From the NCBI GenBank assembly GCA_937873245.1, contig CALMVY010000238.1:1-13212 (forward strand): DNA of 13,212 nucleotides, read 5' to 3'. Positions 13,172-13,212 of this stretch are shown here, in pieces (the first letter of the stretch is position 1; each line of letters opens with the position of its first letter). Origin of the DNA: an uncultured Arthrobacter sp. GTDB taxonomy: Bacteria > Actinomycetota > Actinomycetes > Actinomycetales > Micrococcaceae. Both the position numbers and the translations under genes were made by a program. A model generated the notes under the pieces. The model worked only from the letters and a program-made list of their open reading frames with translations, was not told the origin of the DNA and did not search any database.

Positions 13172-13212
13172 GGGGCGCGGGAGCGGGCGCTCCGGACACC
13201 CCTATTCGCCGT

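Larger units (their letters stand above)
12981..13212. other. end-of-window intergenic region without a convincing gene
   Basis: No open frame in these 232 bp looks coding; the minus-strand frame at 12925-13143 overlaps the phosphoesterase and has no recognisable product or ribosome-binding site. A palindrome GCGGGCCCGC sits at the phosphoesterase stop (12980-12989). A larger hairpin lies at 13110-13137, and a direct repeat at 13136-13171. A further small stem GGAGC-GGGC-GCTCC occurs near 13180-13193. The region probably includes a terminator and the upstream control region of a gene outside the window. Confidence 0.6.

Noticed and set aside
1..13212. tRNA, rRNA, insertion sequence or prophage remnants
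   Set aside because: No cloverleaf, rRNA-like stretch, transposase, integrase or long terminal inverted repeat was seen on either strand; base composition is uniform across the genes.

Overview
The window is about two-thirds G+C, and its codon use and gene content point to a high-GC actinobacterium. The best fit is a soil Micrococcaceae member of the Arthrobacter/Pseudarthrobacter type; this assignment is inferred from protein families and style, as there is no rRNA gene. Eleven protein-coding genes fill nearly all of it. I see no tRNA, rRNA, CRISPR array, insertion sequence or prophage gene.

Region 1 (8-3603, plus strand) is a three-gene fatty-acyl operon: a FadA2-type thiolase, a two-domain FabG4-type NADH-dependent 3-ketoacyl reductase and an HtdX-type MaoC hydratase/dehydratase. 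Gaps are 9 bp and a 4-bp ATGA overlap. It matches the mycobacterial fadA2-fabG4-htdX set, and together the enzymes could interconvert ketoacyl, hydroxyacyl, enoyl and chain-cleaved acyl-CoAs. A perfect 20-bp hairpin at 3622-3666 closes the operon and also faces the convergent cluster.

Region 2 (3722-7151, minus strand) is a tight four-gene run, read from 7151 downwards: a DksA/TraR-type zinc-finger protein, an M50B-like membrane metallopeptidase (ATGA overlap), a Xi-class thiol transferase of the glutathionyl-hydroquinone reductase family (9 bp gap), and a FUSC/aromatic-acid-exporter-like membrane protein. The transferase lacks the Glu-Ser pair that glutathione enzymes use, as expected for a mycothiol producer. 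The run looks like a stress module for quinone or aromatic compounds, but this is inference.

Region 3 (7350-10091, plus strand) diverges from region 2 across a 198-bp control region with four GTCGAAA copies. It holds a hemerythrin HHE-domain protein followed 9 bp later by malQ (4-alpha-glucanotransferase, GH77).

Region 4 (10155-11729, minus strand) carries a secreted neutral zinc metallopeptidase lipoprotein with its own good promoter and ribosome-binding site, and a small single-pass membrane protein of unknown function. Region 5 (11994-12980, plus strand) is a secreted calcineurin-like phosphoesterase with degenerate metal motifs. The last 232 bp contain no convincing gene but hold a hairpin and a 16-bp direct repeat that may regulate a gene beyond the window.

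A recurring theme is start sites with no Shine-Dalgarno but a TANNNT hexamer 6-8 nt upstream, the arrangement known for leaderless actinobacterial mRNAs. In two cases the hexamer is built on the TAG stop codon of the preceding gene. Nothing here is a clear new defence or mobile system; the most worthwhile leads are the region 2 stress cluster and its control region.
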